A DNA stretch of 64,000 nt from Pseudomonadota bacterium (GCA_018896025.1 JAHIND010000005.1:1-64000); one strand, 5' to 3'; shown: positions 1 through 8,702, numbered from the stretch's first letter. The notes: generated by a model not told the origin, from the letters alone. Translations and numbers: made by a program.

Positions 1-918
1 AGGACCACGTTTTATAGTCGAGCCCTGATTGTGCAAAGAGTTTTGAAGGAAGGGAAAAGCGTCAAGGAAGTGGCCGAGGCTTTGGGCGTGAGCCGGCGCA
101 CGGTTTACAAATGGCTGGCCCGCTACAAGTCCGGTGGCCAAGACGCTCTGTATGATCGAAGCTCCCGGCCCCGCGGTAGCCCTCGGCGCTTGCCGGTTGG
201 GCGGGTGGCCACCATCGCGGCTATGCGGCGCATGCGCATGAATTCTCCGCAGATAGCTTTTTCCCTTTCCATGCCTCTTTCCACCGTGACGCTTGAACTG
301 CGGCGATTGGGGCTGAATCGGTTGTCACGCCTGGAGCCCAAGCCACCTGTGATCCGTTACGAGCACAAGGCTCCAGGCGACATGATTCATTTGGATGTCA
401 AGAAGTTAGGGAAGATAGACGGGGTGGGCCACCGCATCCATGGCGACCGCTCCAGGCGCAAACGCGGCATCGGCTGGGAGTATCTGCACGTATGCGTGGA
501 CGACCACAGCCGCCTGGCCTACACCGAGCTGCTGCCCGACGAGAAGGCCACCACCGCCACCTGCTTTTTGATTCGCGCCGCAGACTGGCTGGGGCGTCAC
601 GGGGTCAGGGTGCGGCGGGTGATGACCGACAACGGAAGCTGTTACCGGTCCTATCTTTTCAACACCGCCGTGCAGAGCCTGGGAGCCCGGCAGGTGCGCA
701 CCCGGCCCTACACCCCCCGGACCAACGGCAAGGCCGAGCGCTTTATCCAGACCAGCATCAAGGAGTGGGCCTACAAGCGGGCCTACGAAACCTCGGAGGA
801 AAGAAATGAGCGGCTGGGGCCATGGCTGGATTACTACAACCAGACAAGGCCACACACCGCTCTTAAATACAAACCGCCAATCTCAAGACTGGCAAACTGT
901 GAACAACGTCCTTGCTAA
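1..918 (+). CDS. IS481-family transposase, 5' end beyond window
   Basis: DDE transposase of the retroviral-integrase fold that would move this element. The reading frame is open to base 1 and the residues before the first possible start (TTFYSRALIVQRVLKEG) resemble the usual IS481 N-terminus, so the gene is cut by the window rather than starting at the GTG at 31. Counting from that GTG, a helix-turn-helix spans about residues 10-32 (VKEVAEALGVSRRTVYKWLA). The catalytic triad is visible as D122 (MIHLD), D200 (MTDNGS) and E236 (TNGKAERF), followed by the usual C-terminal YYNQTRPHTALKYKPP. The visible part has no frameshift, so the transposase may be functional. Confidence 0.93.
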   Translation, partial: RTTFYSRALIVQRVLKEGKSVKEVAEALGVSRRTVYKWLARYKSGGQDALYDRSSRPRGSPRRLPVGRVATIAAMRRMRMNSPQIAFSLSMPLSTVTLELRRLGLNRLSRLEPKPPVIRYEHKAPGDMIHLDVKKLGKIDGVGHRIHGDRSRRKRGIGWEYLHVCVDDHSRLAYTELLPDEKATTATCFLIRAADWLGRHGVRVRRVMTDNGSCYRSYLFNTAVQSLGARQVRTRPYTPRTNGKAERFIQTSIKEWAYKRAYETSEERNERLGPWLDYYNQTRPHTALKYKPPISRLANCEQRPC

Positions 919-923
919 CAACA
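1..923 (+). mobile_element. IS481-family insertion sequence, right part
   Basis: The element consists of a transposase gene running in from the window edge plus a few bases of right end. The proposed right terminus is ..AACAACA at 923, which read inward starts TGTTGTTAGCAAGG. It stops exactly before CCTAGG. IS481 elements are known to prefer NCTAGN targets, so the boundary is set from that hexamer. The left end lies outside the window, so the matching inverted repeat and the duplicated target cannot be seen. The boundary is an inference. Confidence 0.75.
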
Positions 924-929
924 CCTAGG
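924..929. other. Probable IS481 target hexamer CCTAGG overlapping a stop codon
   Basis: CCTAGG fits the NCTAGN target of IS481. Bases 925-927 are also the stop codon (TAG on the minus strand) of the adjacent lipoprotein gene, so the element sits directly against the end of that gene without changing its coding sequence. That this is the target duplication is inferred, because the other copy is off the window. Confidence 0.55.
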
Positions 930-1632
930 GCTTGGGCGGCTGGCCGCAGTCGGTTCTCTTTTGGAGTTTGCACAAGTGATAGGCCGCATTGTTGGCCCAG
1001 AAGCTCATAGCCTGCTCCACATCGCCCCAGGAGGAAAACTCGGCCTTGTCCAAGTTTTTGGCCCCCACCCGGGCGGCCACCCAGGCTGCCAAAAGCTCGC
1101 CGCTGGCGGCGTCGGTGACCTTTACCGCGACGCGAGCCTCGCCCACAAAGGCGGGCTTGCCGGTGAGCGCGGTCTTGATGGCCGAGAAGGCGATGGCCTG
1201 GGGCAGAACCGTGGAGACCACGTCCAGGGCCACGATGGAGGGATCGGCCTTGGTGACCGCCACCTTGACCCGCATGACCCCTGGTCCGGGGGCGTTGACC
1301 ATGGTCACCCGCTTGGACATGGCCTTGGCGATCACCGCGTAGAAGTAGTTGACCAGCATCTGCTTGTCGTGCTGGGACAAGGCTTCCTGGTCGCTCTTGG
1401 GGTCACGCCAGAAGGTGACCGGGTCCAGGAGCATCTTGTCGTATGAAGCCCAGTCTGCCTTGGGGTTCATGTATATCCAGGCGGGTTGACCAGGGCCCCC
1501 CGGTTTCAGCTTATGCACGTCGGAGCCCAAAAAGCTCGATGCCTTCACCTCGCCGGCCGGGAGAGGCGCGGAAGCGCAAGCGGACATGGCCGCCACCGCC
1601 GCCAACAACAAGATCACTTGCCAAGTTCGCAT
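925..1632 (-). CDS. DUF3313-type lipoprotein
   Basis: Predicted 235-residue envelope lipoprotein. The ATG at 1632 is preferred over the longer frame because AGGGGAGGGG lies just upstream and the protein then begins with a clean lipoprotein signal (MRTWQVILLLAAVAAMSACAS), with the lipidated Cys near residue 19. The rest is a soluble domain resembling DUF3313, with a basic and aromatic middle (PAWIYMNPKADWASYDKMLLD) and an Ala/Val-rich core. The function of DUF3313 proteins is not known. The gene is monocistronic as far as can be seen. Its stop codon coincides with the IS481 target site. Assignment to DUF3313 is by eye. Confidence 0.75.
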   Translation of the reverse strand: MRTWQVILLLAAVAAMSACASAPLPAGEVKASSFLGSDVHKLKPGGPGQPAWIYMNPKADWASYDKMLLDPVTFWRDPKSDQEALSQHDKQMLVNYFYAVIAKAMSKRVTMVNAPGPGVMRVKVAVTKADPSIVALDVVSTVLPQAIAFSAIKTALTGKPAFVGEARVAVKVTDAASGELLAAWVAARVGAKNLDKAEFSSWGDVEQAMSFWANNAAYHLCKLQKRTDCGQPPKP

Positions 1633-1784
1633 AACCCCTCCCCTAAGCTTATTTGAGTCGGTTGTGTCCATCTATGATGACCCGGCGGCGCGGGAAATGT
1701 CAAAAATCAAAACATGACCTGAAGGCGGAAAAAAGCGGCCGCGACCCGCGCTGGGGCGGATCGCGGCCGGAGTCGTGTAACAGC

Positions 1785-3134
1785 CTACTTGCCGCGCAGT
1801 TTGGCCAGGGCTTGGTGCGCCGCGTTGATGAGCGGGTGGACCGTGGGGGCGGACGACAGCTTGGGATGGGTGGCTATCTGCATCATGTCCATGTCGCGCA
1901 CGGTGACGCCCTTTTGGATGCCCATGGCGATGACGTTGACCAGCTCACCGGCCGACTCGCCGCCGGTCACCTGGCCGCCCAGCAGGGCCCCGGCCCGGTC
2001 GGCGAACAACAGCTTCACGCTCATGGGCGAGGCTCCGGGGAGGTTGCCGGGGTGGCGGTCCGGGGCGGTGGCGCTGCCGCTCACGTAGCGGATGCCTTCG
2101 CGCTGGCACACCCGCTCGGTGAGCCCGGCGCTGGCGTAGCAGGTGTCGCCGAACTTGGTGGAAAAAGCGGCGATGCTGCCCTGAATCTGGTTGAGCACCC
2201 GGATGCCGTAGATGTTGGTGCCCGCGTTGCGCGCCTCGGCGGTGGCGGTGGAGGCCAGCCACACCGGAACCGCCTTGCGGGTGAAGAAGTCGCGTTTCAA
2301 TGCGCAGTCGCCCACCGCGAAGACGTCCGGGGCCGAGGTGCGCATGTAGCTGTCCACCCAGATGGAGCCGTCGTCCACCAAGCGCAGGCCCGCCTCGGCG
2401 GCCAGCTTGCTGTTGGGCCGCCCGCCGATGCCGATGATCACCAGGTCCGCCGCCAGCTCCTCGCTGCCGGACAGGGCCACGGCCTGAACTTTGCCCTCGC
2501 CCTTGAAGGCCTCCACCATGCGCCCCAGGTGCAGTTTGATGCCCCGGGCCTCCAGGTTCTTCTGGATCTGGTCGCAGAAGTCGTCGTCAAAGGCGGCTTG
2601 GAGCACCTTGGGCATCAGCTCCACCAGGTGGATGTTCACCCCGGATTTTTGGGCCAGCTCGTCGGCGAACTCCGCCCCGATGAACCCGCCGCCCACGATG
2701 ACCACGTTCTTGGCCGCCTTGGCCTTTTCCACCAGATCGCTAAGATGGGCCAGGCTCTTGGAGATGGTGAACACGCCGTCCAGGTCCGCGCCGGGGATGG
2801 GCGGCTTGGCCGGGTTGCTGCCGGTGGCCAAGACCAGGCGGTCGTAGCTCACCGACTCGCCGTTGTCCAGGGCCAGGGTCTTGGCCGCCGGGTCCAGGGA
2901 CACCGCCCCGGCCACCACGGTGTCGATGCCCGCCGCCTCCAGGCCGGCCATGGGCATCATGTTGCCCTTGGGGTCGGCCATGGTGTGGATCATGTAAGGG
3001 ATGGCGCAGGGGATCACCCCGTCGCCGATCTCACGGATTACGCAAACTGACTTGTCGGGATAAACGCTTTTGGCGGTCATTGCGGTGATGACCCCGCCGG
3101 GGCCTCCACCCACCACCACGATGTCTTTTTTCAT
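1785..3134 (-). CDS. FAD-dependent CoA-disulfide reductase / NADH oxidase family protein
   Basis: 449-residue pyridine nucleotide-disulfide oxidoreductase. The FAD dinucleotide fold is at residues 5-14 (IVVVGGGPGG), the NAD fold around residue 155 (NVVIVGGGFIGAE), and the second FAD motif around 280 (VFAVGDCA). The single redox Cys is C43 in VIPCAIPY, the position used by CoA-disulfide reductases and NADH oxidases of this family; there is no CxxxxC pair as in thioredoxin reductases. The start has a purine-rich leader (GGACAGGACGATC) before ATG. It stands alone between a lipoprotein gene and the selB unit. Likely roles are CoA or persulfide/polysulfide redox balance or oxygen detoxification; the substrate cannot be read from sequence. 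Confidence 0.82.
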   Translation of the reverse strand: MKKDIVVVGGGPGGVITAMTAKSVYPDKSVCVIREIGDGVIPCAIPYMIHTMADPKGNMMPMAGLEAAGIDTVVAGAVSLDPAAKTLALDNGESVSYDRLVLATGSNPAKPPIPGADLDGVFTISKSLAHLSDLVEKAKAAKNVVIVGGGFIGAEFADELAQKSGVNIHLVELMPKVLQAAFDDDFCDQIQKNLEARGIKLHLGRMVEAFKGEGKVQAVALSGSEELAADLVIIGIGGRPNSKLAAEAGLRLVDDGSIWVDSYMRTSAPDVFAVGDCALKRDFFTRKAVPVWLASTATAEARNAGTNIYGIRVLNQIQGSIAAFSTKFGDTCYASAGLTERVCQREGIRYVSGSATAPDRHPGNLPGASPMSVKLLFADRAGALLGGQVTGGESAGELVNVIAMGIQKGVTVRDMDMMQIATHPKLSSAPTVHPLINAAHQALAKLRGK

Positions 3135-3477
3135 GATCGTCCTGTCCTATGCGATTGGTGCTATTAATAAAATGTCTGCGCGTCCTGGGCCGGGACGCTC
3201 CCCCGCCGGGCCGGGCCAGGCAACAGCCCGCCGGTGGGCGCGCCGCTGAACGCGCCCCTCGAGGGGCCCTGCCGCTGGTGATGGCCTGGAAAAGGTGTGG
3301 CTGCCGGCCGGATGTGCCGATGACGTTTTCACTGTCCGGTTGCTTCTCGTTGCTGCGGTTGATTTATCTCCTAATATTTGTAGTCCTTTTATGGTTTTTT
3401 GCAAGGATAACCATTCCGCCCCGCCCGAGGGCGGCGGTGGGCATTAAAAAACCGGTCTGAGATGGGCGCGAAGGTAG
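3135..3477. other. Intergenic stretch, no supported gene
   Basis: The first part is very GC-rich and low in coding character. The second part (about 3330-3410) is AT-rich and could hold a promoter for the flavoprotein gene. A small GC hairpin CCGCCCGAGGGCGG is at 3421-3434. Frames on both strands exist here but lack a ribosome-binding site and recognisable protein features, so none is called. Confidence 0.5.
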
Positions 3478-4029
3478 CTAGGGCTTAAGCACGGCGGCCA
3501 AGCACAGGGCCCGGCCGAGGGCGGCGGGCCAGTCTTCGGAAAGAGGGTAAAGGCCCTTGAGATCGGCGGCGGGCTCGGGGCGGGGTTGGTCGTCCTCCAG
3601 CCAGAGGGTGAGCAACAGGCGGGTTATCTTGCGGCCCGCCGCGTCCACCCGCCACTGGCCCACCTCGGGGAAAAGCAACAGGTCCACCCGGCGGCGCCAC
3701 TGCCGCTCCTCCAGCCACAGGCGCACTCCGGGGTTGCGGTCGTCGGCCAGGTGGTAGGCGTACTCGGCCAGGGCGAAGCTCTGGAACTGGGCCAGGCGGG
3801 GCAGGTTCTGGGACAGGTAGTCGTAGTGGTTGCGGTCTTGAACCGTGCCGCCTTCAAGCTCGGCGTTGATGGCGGCCACCGAGGCCCGGGCCTGGGCCAG
3901 GATGGCGGCCAGGACGGCGGCCAGGGGATCGCCGGGCGGAAGCTGGCTCAGGGGCTCGGCGGGTTGCCCGGCCAGGCGGGCCAGCACCCGGTCGGTGAGA
4001 TCTCTTCGCGGCTGGTACATGCCCGCCAA
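3478..4029 (-). CDS. Hypothetical protein downstream of selB
   Basis: 183 residues, no family recognised. It is soluble and acidic-basic mixed, with a predicted helical N-terminal half (DPLAAVLAAILAQARASVAAINAELEGG) and a Trp/Arg-rich middle (RLWLEERQWRRRVDLLLFPEVGQW). It starts 11 bases after the selB stop on the same strand and is therefore probably cotranscribed with it. Whether it has anything to do with selenocysteine use is unknown; no selA or selC is visible nearby to support such a link. High-GC codon use matches the neighbours. Confidence 0.7.
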   Translation of the reverse strand: MAGMYQPRRDLTDRVLARLAGQPAEPLSQLPPGDPLAAVLAAILAQARASVAAINAELEGGTVQDRNHYDYLSQNLPRLAQFQSFALAEYAYHLADDRNPGVRLWLEERQWRRRVDLLLFPEVGQWRVDAAGRKITRLLLTLWLEDDQPRPEPAADLKGLYPLSEDWPAALGRALCLAAVLKP

Positions 4030-4040
4030 AGCCCCGCTGC

Positions 4041-5945
4041 CTACCTGCCCCGCAGCACCCTGTGGTCGCCCACCCGCATGGTGAGCATGGTGGAGTCGAA
4101 GTGCTCCAGCAGGGGAATGATGTACTTGCGGCTGAGGCCGGTCATCTCCTTGAACTGGGAGGCCTCTATTTTTTCATTGGCCTCCAAAAACTCCACCAGG
4201 CGCTTTTTGATGTCCCCCAGGGCCTGGGCGTCGTAGTAAAGCTCCTGCTTCACCTTGACCAGCGCCCCCTCGTCCACCAGCACCGCCAGGACCTGCTTGG
4301 CCTGGGCCGGGTTGTCCCCGGCGATGACGTCCTTGAGGTTGGGCGGGGCCAGGCCGCCCTCGGCGTAGACCTTTTCGATGCGCTCGCGCAGGGCCTTGTC
4401 CGCCCCGGCCAGCTGCACCTGGTGGCCGGGCAGGCGCAGGAGGTCCTTTTCGGCCACCACCGCCTGGCTGCCCTCCAGCTTGCGCATGAGGTGGGCGAAC
4501 AGCTTGGGGTCCTCGCTGCTGATCAGGCGGCGGCGCAGCTCCTCCCGGGGCATGCCCGCCTTGAGCGGGTTGGCCTGGTGATAGGCGGTGAGTAGCTCCA
4601 GGGCCTGGTCCATCAGCTCCTGCTGCACCGGGGCGGCGATCATGCGGCCGCCCTCCTTGTCGAAGCGCACCAACTCCTGCTTGGAGAGCATGTCCCCCAC
4701 CAGGGCGTCCAGGGCCTTGGGGCTCATGGGCACCAGCCGGGGCAGGTCCGCCGGGCTCAGGCCGCCCTCCCCCGCCAGGCGGGCGTGCACCGCCACCTTG
4801 TCGCGGGGTTCTCCCCTAAGCAGGGTCTTCAGGTCGGCCATGATCTCGGGACGGTTACGCTTGTGGCGTCCGGGATGGGGATGCAGCACCACCCCGCCGG
4901 CGATGGTGTGCACCGGCGAGTAGGAGCGCAGCACGTAGCGGTCCCCGGCCATAACCGCCACCGGGGACTCCAGGCGCACCTGGCCTAGGGCGGTGCCGCC
5001 GGGCAAAAGTTCGTCGCGGTCCAGCCACAGCACCCGGCCCAAAACCTCGGCGCTGCCGGTGTGCAGGCGGATGGGGGCGCGGTGTTTGAGCGGCCGGGCC
5101 ATGTCGGGCAGGGCGTTTACCTCCAGGTCCAGCCACAGGGATGGCTCCAAGGAACCGGGGGTGGCCAACACATCGCCGCGCTCCACCCCGGCCTTTTCCA
5201 GGCCCTGCAAATTGATGGCCGTGCGCTGCCCCCGCCGGGCCTGGGTCACTTCATCGTTGTGCACCTGCAAGCCGCGCACCTTGGCGATGACCCCGCGGGG
5301 ATAGATGCTCACCTCCTGGCCGATGGCGATCTGCCCGCCGGTGGCCGTGCCGGTGATCACCGTGCCGAAGCCCTTCATGGTGAACACCCGGTCCACGGGC
5401 AAACGGAAGGGCCCCTCGGCGGGCTGCTCCTCCAGGCTCTCCACCAACTCGGCCAGGGCGGCCTTGAGTTCGGGGATACCCTGGCCGTTCACCCCGCTCA
5501 CCGGGATGATGGGCGCATCCTCCAAAAAGGTGCCCTCCACGTACTCGGCCACGTCTTCCGTGACCAACTCCAGCCACTCCTCGTCCACCATGTCGATCTT
5601 GGTGAGCACCACCAGGCCGTGCCCCACCCCCAAAAGCTTGCAGATGTCCAGGTGCTCCCGGGTCTGGGGCATCACCCCCTCGTCGGCGGCGATGACCAGG
5701 GCCACCAGGTCGATGCCCGCCGCGCCGGCCACCATGTTCTTGACGAACTTCTCGTGGCCGGGCACGTCCACGATGCCCAGGCGCTCGCCGCCGGGCAGGT
5801 CCAGGTAGGCGAAGCCCAGCTCTATGGTGATGCCCCGGGCCTTCTCTTCCTTGAGGCGGTCGGTCTCGATGCCGGTGAGGGCCTTGATCAGGGTGGTCTT
5901 GCCGTGATCGATGTGTCCGGCAGTGCCCAGGACGATCTGCTTCAT
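4041..5945 (-). CDS. selB: Selenocysteine-specific elongation factor SelB
   Basis: 634-residue GTPase that brings Sec-tRNA(Sec) to the ribosome at UGA codons marked by a SECIS element. The GTP-binding domain has [19 protein letters not shown] (about residues 7-25), [12 protein letters not shown] and TKIDM. These are followed by EF-Tu-like beta-barrel domains and about 250 residues of C-terminal winged helices that bind the mRNA hairpin (ending [20 protein letters not shown]...). The ATG at 5945 is chosen because the family begins [15 protein letters not shown]; the frame extends further upstream without similarity. Its presence implies that the organism makes selenoproteins, but selA, selD and the tRNA gene are not in this window. 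Confidence 0.95.
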   Translation of the reverse strand: MKQIVLGTAGHIDHGKTTLIKALTGIETDRLKEEKARGITIELGFAYLDLPGGERLGIVDVPGHEKFVKNMVAGAAGIDLVALVIAADEGVMPQTREHLDICKLLGVGHGLVVLTKIDMVDEEWLELVTEDVAEYVEGTFLEDAPIIPVSGVNGQGIPELKAALAELVESLEEQPAEGPFRLPVDRVFTMKGFGTVITGTATGGQIAIGQEVSIYPRGVIAKVRGLQVHNDEVTQARRGQRTAINLQGLEKAGVERGDVLATPGSLEPSLWLDLEVNALPDMARPLKHRAPIRLHTGSAEVLGRVLWLDRDELLPGGTALGQVRLESPVAVMAGDRYVLRSYSPVHTIAGGVVLHPHPGRHKRNRPEIMADLKTLLRGEPRDKVAVHARLAGEGGLSPADLPRLVPMSPKALDALVGDMLSKQELVRFDKEGGRMIAAPVQQELMDQALELLTAYHQANPLKAGMPREELRRRLISSEDPKLFAHLMRKLEGSQAVVAEKDLLRLPGHQVQLAGADKALRERIEKVYAEGGLAPPNLKDVIAGDNPAQAKQVLAVLVDEGALVKVKQELYYDAQALGDIKKRLVEFLEANEKIEASQFKEMTGLSRKYIIPLLEHFDSTMLTMRVGDHRVLRGR

Positions 5946-6045
5946 GGCGGGCCTTTCGGTGCTGAGGAGTGGAACGCTTCCCCAAATATAGGGGCGGGGG
6001 TAACAAAGCGTCAAGCGAGCATAGACCATGGTGATGCCGGACGTC

Positions 6046-6086
6046 GTACCACACTATTATTTAATTTTAGTGTAATCGTGTGGTAC
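6046..6086. repeat. Palindromic element, copy 1 (upstream of nucleotidyltransferase gene)
   Basis: Inverted repeat with arms GTACCACAC (6046-6054) and GTGTGGTAC (6078-6086) separated by exactly 23 AT-rich bases. A second element with the same arms and the same 23-base spacer lies at 7142-7182, just after the gene. An inner inverted pair ACACTA (6051-6056) / TAGTGT (6068-6073) is also present. Centre-to-centre arm distance is 32 bp, about three helical turns. The right arm overlaps a TACAAT -10 element, so this copy could be an operator. Confidence 0.85.
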
Positions 6087-6089
6087 AAT
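6061..6089 (+). promoter_or_regulatory. Candidate promoter of the nucleotidyltransferase gene
   Basis: TACAAT at 6084-6089 is preceded by TGG, giving an extended -10 form. A weak -35 (TTAATT, 6061-6066) sits 17 bases upstream. The -10 shares bases with the right arm of the palindrome, so binding of a protein there should block transcription. The ATG follows 20 bases later. The promoter is predicted by eye only. Confidence 0.5.
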
Positions 6090-6108
6090 TGCTTCTGGGA
6101 AATGGGCC

Positions 6109-7128
6109 ATGGTTATAAAAGAAATACTGCAAGAAAACGCACAATACTACCTCCAAAACAAGCGGGAGCTGGTGGGGGCACTTTTGCTCATTCCACCCGG
6201 TTCGCTGTGCCGCAGGTTTCCCCAGCGGGGGGGATATTGGTATTTGCGTCAATATGCCGGGGGCAACGCCCGCCGGGAGCTTTACCTAGGCCCCGACGGC
6301 AGCGCCCTGGTGGAATCGCTACGCCAAAAATGCGGCCGCCGATCCCAGCTCCTGGGGGACTTGGCCGAGGCGAGAGGGGCGCTGGCCATCTTGGGGCACA
6401 AGGAGGAGGCCGACATGAAAGAAGATCTGAACCCGGTGCTGGCCGAGTTGATCGCCGCCTTGGACGAGCAGGGCCTGTGGGATCTGGGTTTGGAGCTGGT
6501 GGGGAGTTGGTGCTTCAAGATTTACCAAAACTACTGCGGCGTGGAGTTCTACCCCTTCCGCACCCTGGACGTGGACCTGGCGGTGCGTCTGCCCTACCGG
6601 GGGGAAAAAAGGGACGTGGGCGGGCTTCTTAAATCCTTGGGTTTCGAAGAGAAGTTCAACGTGGCCGACGGCAGCATCTCTTACAGCAACGGCGAGATAA
6701 CCGTTGAGTTCCTGCGGGCGCGCCAAGGCTCCGGAGCGCGGGGGGACAAGCCCCAGATTCCAGAGTTGGGCTTGGCTCCCGTGGCGGTACCCTATCTTGA
6801 CCTGATACTTACCAACCCTTTGACCTTAGCTATCAAGGGGGTGGGCAAGGTGTCGGTGCCCCATCCCGCTGCCTTCTTTTTCCATAAACTCCTAGTGGCG
6901 GCGGTGCGGCGTGAGCCGGGCAAACGGGAAAAGGACTATCGCCAAGTGGCGGCGGTGGCCAAGGCCCTGGCGATGGACGAGGCCATGCTGGCCAAGGCCA
7001 ATGAGCTTTACGGGCAATTACCCCAGGCCTGGCGCAAGCGCATAAGTCAGTCCCTGTCCAAGGGACGTGATTTGCTTGGCGAGGCGATCAACCCCGCCGA
7101 AGAGTTGTGGGCGTTCCTGGCGCGGTAG
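6109..7128 (+). CDS. GSU2403-family nucleotidyltransferase-fold protein
   Basis: 339 residues. The C-terminal two thirds carry a nucleotidyltransferase fold of the NTP_transf_8 (PF12281, GSU2403) type: GSWCFKIYQNYCG at about residue 130 corresponds to the GS motif, and RTLDVDLAV at about 150 supplies the metal-binding acidic pair. The N-terminal 70 residues (PPGSLCRRFPQRGGYWYLRQ, ELYLGPD) resemble the small DUF6788-like module seen in DNA-associated proteins. The enzyme's substrate is unknown; relatives in this superfamily include toxins that modify tRNA and antibiotic-modifying enzymes. The gene stands alone and divergent from selB, bracketed by two identical-geometry palindromes, which suggests autoregulation or that it moves as a unit. 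Confidence 0.8.
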   Translation: MVIKEILQENAQYYLQNKRELVGALLLIPPGSLCRRFPQRGGYWYLRQYAGGNARRELYLGPDGSALVESLRQKCGRRSQLLGDLAEARGALAILGHKEEADMKEDLNPVLAELIAALDEQGLWDLGLELVGSWCFKIYQNYCGVEFYPFRTLDVDLAVRLPYRGEKRDVGGLLKSLGFEEKFNVADGSISYSNGEITVEFLRARQGSGARGDKPQIPELGLAPVAVPYLDLILTNPLTLAIKGVGKVSVPHPAAFFFHKLLVAAVRREPGKREKDYRQVAAVAKALAMDEAMLAKANELYGQLPQAWRKRISQSLSKGRDLLGEAINPAEELWAFLAR

Positions 7129-7140
7129 CTGCCTTGCCTT

Positions 7141-7183
7141 TGTACCACACTAAATATAGTTTTTCAGCATTTCGTGTGGTACA
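7141..7183. repeat. Palindromic element, copy 2 (downstream of nucleotidyltransferase gene)
   Basis: Arms TGTACCACAC (7141-7150) and GTGTGGTACA (7174-7183), perfect over 10 bp, with a 23-base spacer as in copy 1. The spacer sequence differs from copy 1 except that both begin TA and end TC, and it contains its own short pair ACTA/TAGT. It lies 12 bases past the stop codon of the nucleotidyltransferase gene and upstream of ruvX. Confidence 0.85.
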
Positions 7184-7260
7184 GGAGGCGGGCGCGGGCC
7201 CACAAGCCCCCCTCGCCTCCCGTCTTGTTAAGTTCACGCGGTCCCGGCATAATTAGCGCC

Positions 7261-7689
7261 ATGTTGAATGACACCCCCGGAGTGGTGCTGGCCCTGGATG
7301 TGGGGCTCAAGCGCATCGGCCTGGCGGTGAGCGACCCCGAACGGCGCTCCGCCCGGCCGCTGTTGGTCTATGAGCGGGCGAACCGCGACAAGGACGTGGC
7401 CGCCCTGGGCGACATCGCCGCCCGGGAGGGGGCGACCCTCCTGGTGGTGGGCCTGCCCTCCAAGCTGGACGGCAGCCTGAGCCCGGTGGGCCAAGGCATA
7501 GTGAGCCTGGCCAAGCGCCTGGAGCGCCGTTTGGGCCTGCCGGTGGAGTTCACGGACGAGGCCCTGTCCACGGTGCGCTCCGAGGAGGCCATGATAGAAG
7601 CGGGAATGAGCCGGGCCAAGCGCCGCCAGGTGGTGGACCGGGCGGCGGCGGCGGAGATTTTGCGCCGCTGGCTGGAGGCTCAGGCTTGA
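7261..7689 (+). CDS. ruvX: Putative Holliday junction resolvase RuvX/YqgF
   Basis: 142-residue RNase H-fold nuclease of the YqgF family, implicated in pre-16S rRNA processing and Holliday junction resolution. The N-terminal LALDVGLKRIGLAVSD holds the first catalytic Asp; VVGLPSKLDGS and FTDEALSTV are the other conserved blocks. The ATG at 7261 gives the usual length; the frame is open further upstream but without similarity. The stop overlaps the start of mltG by 4 bases, a pairing common in bacteria. Confidence 0.93.
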   Translation: MLNDTPGVVLALDVGLKRIGLAVSDPERRSARPLLVYERANRDKDVAALGDIAAREGATLLVVGLPSKLDGSLSPVGQGIVSLAKRLERRLGLPVEFTDEALSTVRSEEAMIEAGMSRAKRRQVVDRAAAAEILRRWLEAQA

Positions 7690-8702
7690 AGCCCTGGCGC
7701 CACAGCCTGCTGGCCCTGTTGGCGGCCCTGGCCCTGTTGGCTGGGGTGGCGGCGGGCGGCTACTGGGGCGGCAAGGCCTGGCTGCTGGAGCGCCGGGCCA
7801 GCCAAAGCGGCCAGACCGAGCTGGTGGAGATAGCCAAGGGCTCCAGCCTGGCCCAGGCGGCCAAGGCCTTGGCCGACGCGGGCATCGTGGGGAACGCCCG
7901 CCTGTTTCAGCTCGCCGGACGCCTCACCTCCGAGGACGGCCCCATCCTGGCCGGGGAGTACGAGCTGTCTCCGGCCATGAACGCGGCGCGCATCCTGCAC
8001 TTTTTACGCTCCGGCCGGGTGAAGCTGCACTACTTGCTCATCCCCGAGGGCTACACCCTGGCCCAGATCGCCGCCCGCCTGGATGAAAGCGGCATCGCCG
8101 AGCAGGCCGAGGTTTTGCGCCTGGCCACGGACCAGGACTTCGCCGCCGGGCTGGGAGTGGACCAGCCCTCCCTGGAAGGCTACCTGTTCCCGGACACCTA
8201 CCGCTTCCCCCGTCACCTGGGGGCACGGGCGGCCATGAGCGCCATGGTTGGCCGCTACCACCAGGCCTGGCAGGCCCTGGCCCAGGCGGCCAAGCAGCAG
8301 GGCTGGAGCCGCCACAAGGCCACCACCCTGGCCAGCATCATCCAAAGGGAGGCGGGCAAGGACCAGGAGATGCCGCTGATCAGCGCGGTGTACCGCAACC
8401 GCCTGAAGCGGGGCATGCGTTTGCAGGCCGACCCCACGGTGATCTACGGCCTGGGCGGGGCCTACAAGGGCAACCTGACCAGGGCCCACCTGGAGAGCGA
8501 CACCACCTACAACACCTACACCCGCACCGGCCTGCCGCCCGGCCCCATCTGCTCACCGGGGCGCGAGGCCTTGGCCGCCGCCCTGCGCCCGGCTCAAGTC
8601 CCCTACCTGTATTTCGTGGCCAAAGGCGACGGCAGCCACCAGTTCAGCACCACCTACGCCCAGCACCAAAAGGCGGTGGACGCCTTCCAGCGCCACCACT
8701 AG
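7686..8702 (+). CDS. mltG: Endolytic murein transglycosylase MltG
   Basis: 338-residue inner-membrane lytic transglycosylase that cleaves nascent glycan strands. One N-terminal membrane segment (LLALLAALALLAGVAAGGYW) is followed by a LysM-like region and the YceG catalytic domain. The catalytic Glu is in ASIIQREAGKDQEMP, followed by the conserved SAVYRNRLKRGMRLQADPTVIYGLG and NTYTRTGLPPGPICSPG. It starts at a TTG that overlaps the ruvX stop (TTGA), implying translational coupling. Confidence 0.94.
   Translation: MKPWRHSLLALLAALALLAGVAAGGYWGGKAWLLERRASQSGQTELVEIAKGSSLAQAAKALADAGIVGNARLFQLAGRLTSEDGPILAGEYELSPAMNAARILHFLRSGRVKLHYLLIPEGYTLAQIAARLDESGIAEQAEVLRLATDQDFAAGLGVDQPSLEGYLFPDTYRFPRHLGARAAMSAMVGRYHQAWQALAQAAKQQGWSRHKATTLASIIQREAGKDQEMPLISAVYRNRLKRGMRLQADPTVIYGLGGAYKGNLTRAHLESDTTYNTYTRTGLPPGPICSPGREALAAALRPAQVPYLYFVAKGDGSHQFSTTYAQHQKAVDAFQRHH

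Noticed and set aside
1653..3050. Long plus-strand frame opposite the flavoprotein gene
   Set aside because: His/Gly/Val-rich antisense shadow of a well-supported gene. The same applies to long antisense frames opposite selB (5061-6632), the TRAP permease (14836-16713), catalase (26719-28092) and the acyltransferase fusion (29132-30685).
3149..3460. Plus-strand frame of 103 codons in the gap after the flavoprotein gene
   Set aside because: Composition is typical of GC-rich non-coding frames in its first half, no ribosome-binding site, no recognisable domain; the hydrophobic end alone is not enough.
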